In this document: piece by piece, positions 6,387-10,199 of the stretch
How positions within the stretch are numbered: position 1 is the stretch's first letter
How the letters are laid out: every line of letters begins with the position of its first letter
From: Flavobacteriaceae bacterium
Lineage (GTDB): Bacteria; Bacteroidota; Bacteroidia; Flavobacteriales; Flavobacteriaceae
Length of the DNA stretch: 10,199 nt
Reading direction: 5' to 3'
Assembly (NCBI GenBank): GCA_030694835.1
Contig: JAUYUF010000039.1
Location: 1 to 10,199, forward strand
Position numbers and translations under genes: made by a program
The notes under the pieces: generated by a model
What the model saw: only the letters and a program-made list of their open reading frames with translations
What the model was told of the DNA's origin: nothing
The model's database searches: none

Positions 6387-9224
6387 CAATCAAAAACTGT
6401 TGGAGTGGCCAATTCAATTAATGTTACTCTTAATGAGGACAATACCGTATTGCAAGAAATAGTTGTGATGGGGTATACTTCTAAAGGGAAAAACGAAATT
6501 ACAGGCTCAACCGTGCAAATTAAAGGAGATGCAATTAGCAATGTTCCTGTTGTTAGTGTTGATAAAGCCTTACAAGGAAAAGTTGCAGGTTTAACTGTAA
6601 ACTCAAGTTCTGGTACGCCTGGTTCTACCCAAGAGGTAAGAATTAGAGGAGTTGGTTCAATTACTGCTGGGAATGAACCATTATATGTAATTGATGGAGT
6701 GCCAGTTATAAGTGCTAACTTTGCGGGTTCAACAGCTAGAAGTTCATTAACAGCTTTATCATCGATTAATAGTTCAGATATCGAAAGTATTACCGTTTTA
6801 AAGGATGCTTCTGCAACTTCTGCTTTTGGAGCTAGAGGTTCAAATGGGGTTATTGTAATTACTACTAAATCTGGTAAAAGCGGTAAAACATCATTTAAAC
6901 TTAACAATACCTTCGGATTTCAAAATGATGCTGTAACTGGTTCAAAACCATTAACGGGTGCTCAACGTAAAGAATTATACTTAGAGGCTTGGTTTAATCA
7001 AAATGGGGTAGCAAGAGGTGTTGCTAAAGTAGCAGATGTATTTGCATATTTACAAGCAAATCCAACTTGGGACACAGGTAACGTTAGGTTATGGGATGGT
7101 GTTGAAGCCAACTGGACTGAACTATTAGAAAACAAAGATGCCATTGTACATAATATTGATTTATCAGCAACTGGAGGAACAGGAGATTCAAATTTCTATA
7201 CATCTTTAGGGTATAATTTTACAGAAGCTACTGTAAATCATAGTGATTTTAAAAGAATTACAGGAACCTTAAATTATAATAAGAAATTGACTGACAAATT
7301 AAAGTTTTCTACAAATTTAAATGCGTCTAACACAAGACAAAATGGATTTTTAGAAGGTGCTGGTTATTTTGGTAGCCCAGTCTTATCTAAACATTTTATG
7401 AACCCATGGATTAAACCATACTTAGCAGATGGCTCTTATAACTTTAATATGTCAATTGTTCCTGGTATTGCTGGATCATCTTTGCATAATACAGTATTTA
7501 CCATGGAAAACAATATAGCAGAGAATGATTTAACAAGAGCTATTGCAAATAATTATTTAGAGTGGGAAATTATTGAAAAATTGAAATTTAAAACCTTAGT
7601 TGCTTTTGACTATAACATTGCTGCCTACAAAGCATATTTGCGACCTGAAAATGGAGATGGAAAATCAGTAAATGGTTCTGCTACAAATTCTATTATTAGA
7701 AATTTCAATCAGGTATATCAAAATTCATTAGATTATAGCTTTACATTGGCTGATAACCATAATATTTCTGCTAAAGCATTGATGGAGTATCAACATAATA
7801 AATACCACTATTTATATGGTTATGGTACCAATTTCCCTGCTTTAGGTTTAACTAATATCGCTAATGCACCTACTAATAGAGATGCATGGTCTGAATTTTC
7901 TGATTGGTTTAATTTATCTTATTTAGGTATGTTAAATTATAGCTATGCTGGTAAATATATAGCTGATTTTACTTTTAGAAGAGAGGGTTCTTCGAGATTT
8001 GCTCCAGACTTACGCTTTGGTGATTTCTGGTCAGCAGGTGCTGCATGGAATTTACATAAAGAAGATTTTATAAATGATATTAAATTCATTAATGAATTAA
8101 GATTACGTGGTTCTTATGGTTTAAGTGGTAGTAACTCTATTGCTATTAATTCATATCAGGCATTATTAAATTTTGATGCAGATTATGCGGCTATGGGAGC
8201 AATTTATCCTGCTCAATTTGGTAATTCGAGCTTAACATGGGAGAAAAATAAAAACTATGATTTAGGGATGGATTTTAAATTTTTTGATAAATTAAGTGGA
8301 TCAGTTGCTTATTTCAATAAAGAAACTTATGATTTATTACAATCTGTTCCTTTATCTGCTACATCTGGTCATACCTCTATTATTCAAAACGTTGGTACAG
8401 TTGTAAATAAAGGTATCGAAGTTGAATTTAATTACGATATTATAAGCAAAGATAAATTCAATTGGTCTATATCTGGAAATTATGCAACTTTAAATAACGA
8501 AGTAACTGCATTAGCATTAGATGGTATTGGTAACCCAATTAATATTGAAGGAACTACTACAATAGTTAAAGTAGGTCAACCAATCAGAGCATGGAATATG
8601 CAAACTTGGGCTGGTGTTAATGTAGATACTGGTAGACCAGAATGGTTTGTTAACGGTGTTGATGGAACAAAAACAAGTAATTATGCTGAGGCAACTAAGG
8701 TTTTACAAGGTGGTAGTGCTATACCTACCTATTCTGGAGGTTTTTCTACTCATATAGATTTTCATGGCTTTTTTATAGATGCTAGTATTTTAGTTGCTGG
8801 TGGTAATAAAGTTTATGAAAGTTGGGTTGGACAAACAATGCATTCTGGAAATACTTCAATGATAACCTATAATGGTCAACAGAAGTTATTGAATAGATGG
8901 CAAAAACCAGGTGATATTACTGACATTCCAAAAATGGTATTAACTTCCACCGGAGATAATGGTCATTCAACTTCATCACGTTTTTTATATGATGGAGATT
9001 ATATGAGAATGAAAGATTTAACATTTGGATATCAAGTACCTAAAGAGTTTTTAAAATCTACAGGTTTAAATGGTCTTACTTTCTCTTTAAGAGGTTCAAA
9101 TTTATTTACTTGGGTTAAAGATGATCGTCTTATATACGATCCTGAAACAAGAGCAGATGGTTTTACACAGTTAATAACTCCACCTACAAAATCAGTTGTA
9201 ATGGGTGTAAATTTAAATTTTTAA
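6150..9224 (+). CDS. SusC/RagA-family TonB-dependent outer-membrane transporter (pair 2)
   Basis: A 1024-residue SusC-type transporter. Signal peptide about 1-22 (ATA then Gln23). Carboxypeptidase-regulatory-like domain about 26-98, almost identical to that of susC1 up to residue 79. The TonB-box-like stretch LQEIVVMGYTSKG (101-113) is less canonical than in susC1. The plug domain runs about 114-242 with VRIRGVGSI (163-171), VIDGVP (180-185), INSSDIESITVLKDASATSAFG (206-227) and VIVITTKSGKSG. The barrel ends in VVMGVNLNF with the usual terminal Phe. Barrel and plug differ widely from susC1, which suggests another substrate; that is inference. susD2 starts four bases after the stop, so the two genes are almost certainly cotranscribed. 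There is no Shine-Dalgarno; the start is supported by the signal peptide and by matching susC1. Confidence 0.96.
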   Translation: MRKFTFWLSALFLVFGLNLATAQTKVISGKVTDASGALPGVSVVVKGTTKGTQTDFDGKYSLSANVGDVLVFSFVGMEPQSKTVGVANSINVTLNEDNTVLQEIVVMGYTSKGKNEITGSTVQIKGDAISNVPVVSVDKALQGKVAGLTVNSSSGTPGSTQEVRIRGVGSITAGNEPLYVIDGVPVISANFAGSTARSSLTALSSINSSDIESITVLKDASATSAFGARGSNGVIVITTKSGKSGKTSFKLNNTFGFQNDAVTGSKPLTGAQRKELYLEAWFNQNGVARGVAKVADVFAYLQANPTWDTGNVRLWDGVEANWTELLENKDAIVHNIDLSATGGTGDSNFYTSLGYNFTEATVNHSDFKRITGTLNYNKKLTDKLKFSTNLNASNTRQNGFLEGAGYFGSPVLSKHFMNPWIKPYLADGSYNFNMSIVPGIAGSSLHNTVFTMENNIAENDLTRAIANNYLEWEIIEKLKFKTLVAFDYNIAAYKAYLRPENGDGKSVNGSATNSIIRNFNQVYQNSLDYSFTLADNHNISAKALMEYQHNKYHYLYGYGTNFPALGLTNIANAPTNRDAWSEFSDWFNLSYLGMLNYSYAGKYIADFTFRREGSSRFAPDLRFGDFWSAGAAWNLHKEDFINDIKFINELRLRGSYGLSGSNSIAINSYQALLNFDADYAAMGAIYPAQFGNSSLTWEKNKNYDLGMDFKFFDKLSGSVAYFNKETYDLLQSVPLSATSGHTSIIQNVGTVVNKGIEVEFNYDIISKDKFNWSISGNYATLNNEVTALALDGIGNPINIEGTTTIVKVGQPIRAWNMQTWAGVNVDTGRPEWFVNGVDGTKTSNYAEATKVLQGGSAIPTYSGGFSTHIDFHGFFIDASILVAGGNKVYESWVGQTMHSGNTSMITYNGQQKLLNRWQKPGDITDIPKMVLTSTGDNGHSTSSRFLYDGDYMRMKDLTFGYQVPKEFLKSTGLNGLTFSLRGSNLFTWVKDDRLIYDPETRADGFTQLITPPTKSVVMGVNLNF

Positions 9225-9228
9225 GATT

Positions 9229-10199
9229 ATGAAGAGTAAAATATTATTATTAGTAGTTACATTAGGTTTTTTAGGAGTCCTAATGTCATGTACAGAAGAT
9301 GATTTAAATCCGACACTTGCTCAATCAAAAGCAGTTGAAACTAGTATAGTAGATGTAGCAGATTTAAATGGAATTTTAAATGGTGCTTTTAATAGAATGA
9401 CCAGTGTATTTTATTATGGAAGAGATTTTATAATTTTTGGAGAAGTAAGATCTGATAATGCTTTTGCAAATGGTAATTCTAACAGATTTCCAATAGTTGC
9501 AAAAATGGATATGTTAAATACAGATGGTTATGCTAGAGATACTTGGAATCAGATTTATGCTGTAATAGCTTCAGCAAATATTTTAATAAATCAAGATTTA
9601 ACCAAAATTACAGGTGATGAAGCTTTAAAAAGAAATATTGTTGGACAAGCTTATGTTATGAGAGCTTTAGGTCATTTTGATTTACTTAAGTTATATGGTC
9701 AACAACATGTTACGGGTGGCAATGATTTAGGAATCCCTTATGTATTTAAATATAAAGGAGAAAATTTGTATCCTAAAAGAAACACCGTTGCTGAGGTAAA
9801 ACAATTTATTTATGCCGATTTAGATGAAGCGCTTAAATATTTATCAACAACGTATGATACCAATGCAAGAAAAGATTTTATAGGTATTCAAGCAGTATAT
9901 GCGCTTAAATCTAGAGTTGCTATCTATTTTAAAGATTGGCAAATTGCTAAAACTGCGAGTGAAACAGTTATTAACTCTGGTAGATATTCTATAACAACTT
10001 CAGCAGGTTATTATAATATGTGGATTGCGAAGAAACCATCTAACTCAATATTTGAATTAGCGTATAGCCCAACTGATAATCAGGGCATTAATGGTCTTTA
10101 TCAAATATATATTTCCTCTGTTTATGGTGATGCTGAAGCATTAGCTGATGTAAGAACTATATTTGATGCAGGAGATGTAAGAAATGATAACCTTATGAT
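9229..10199 (+). CDS. SusD/RagB-family surface lipoprotein (pair 2), 3' end beyond the window
   Basis: An open frame of 323 codons from the ATG at 9229 to the window edge; the C-terminal part (typically 150-250 residues) is missing because the window ends, not because the gene is broken. The protein starts MKSKILLLVVTLGFLGVLMSC, with lipobox LMSC and Cys21, followed by TEDD, a surface-export-type acidic signal. SusD N-terminal features are visible: TWNQIYAVIASANILINQ (105-122), then GQAYVMRALGHFDLLKLYGQ (139-158), then GIPYVFKYKG (168-177). The TPR-like helix ADLDEALKYL is at 196-205. The ER-E-F-x-EG-R and QNPGY signatures would lie downstream. It starts four bases after susC2 and would be its lid and binding partner. 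It is clearly distinct from susD1. Ligand unknown. Confidence 0.93.
   Translation, partial: MKSKILLLVVTLGFLGVLMSCTEDDLNPTLAQSKAVETSIVDVADLNGILNGAFNRMTSVFYYGRDFIIFGEVRSDNAFANGNSNRFPIVAKMDMLNTDGYARDTWNQIYAVIASANILINQDLTKITGDEALKRNIVGQAYVMRALGHFDLLKLYGQQHVTGGNDLGIPYVFKYKGENLYPKRNTVAEVKQFIYADLDEALKYLSTTYDTNARKDFIGIQAVYALKSRVAIYFKDWQIAKTASETVINSGRYSITTSAGYYNMWIAKKPSNSIFELAYSPTDNQGINGLYQIYISSVYGDAEALADVRTIFDAGDVRNDNLM

Noticed and set aside
6305..6907. A 200-codon open frame on the minus strand inside susC2
   Set aside because: It is antisense to the conserved N-terminal and plug domains of susC2. Its Leu/Thr/Ile/Pro-rich translation is what complementing this AT-rich coding sequence gives, and there is no family motif.
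9229..10199. susD2 as a truncated pseudogene
   Set aside because: The frame is open to the last base and the domain content is normal up to that point; the missing end is due to the window boundary.

Overview
The window comes from an AT-rich member of the Bacteroidetes, most likely Flavobacteriaceae. The evidence is two tandem SusC/SusD-type outer-membrane nutrient uptake pairs, lipoproteins whose mature N-terminus is Cys followed by an acidic run (the Bacteroidetes lipoprotein export signal), no Shine-Dalgarno sequences, and promoter-like TANNTTTG boxes. No genus can be assigned from the sequence alone.

Layout. Positions 1-46 are a perfect heptanucleotide tandem repeat that overlaps the end of a leftward gene, rlmB (40-780, minus strand), a 23S rRNA 2'-O-methyltransferase with a promoter box almost touching its start codon. 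An AT-rich non-coding stretch (781-1184) separates it from the rightward genes. Pair 1 is susC1 (1185-4328) and susD1 (4345-5802), 16 bases apart and closed by a strong UUCG-loop terminator (5827-5854). A second regulatory stretch (5855-6149) follows, with a palindrome and a near-perfect 18-base direct repeat. Pair 2 is susC2 (6150-9224) and susD2 (9229 to the window end, truncated), 4 bases apart.

How they work together. Each SusC is a TonB-dependent outer-membrane barrel, and each SusD is a surface lipoprotein that caps it and captures substrate. Energy would come from TonB-ExbB-ExbD encoded elsewhere. No glycoside hydrolase, sulfatase, peptidase, sigma/anti-sigma pair or hybrid two-component regulator lies in the window, so the substrate cannot be named. 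The terminator and separate upstream regions suggest that the two pairs are transcribed as two units. The two susC genes share almost the same leader, signal peptide and N-terminal domain (76 of 79 residues), then diverge strongly.

I see no evidence of a new kind of system. The most interesting points are the shared 5' cassette of the two susC genes, the repeated dyad upstream of susC2, and the heptamer repeat at the end of rlmB.
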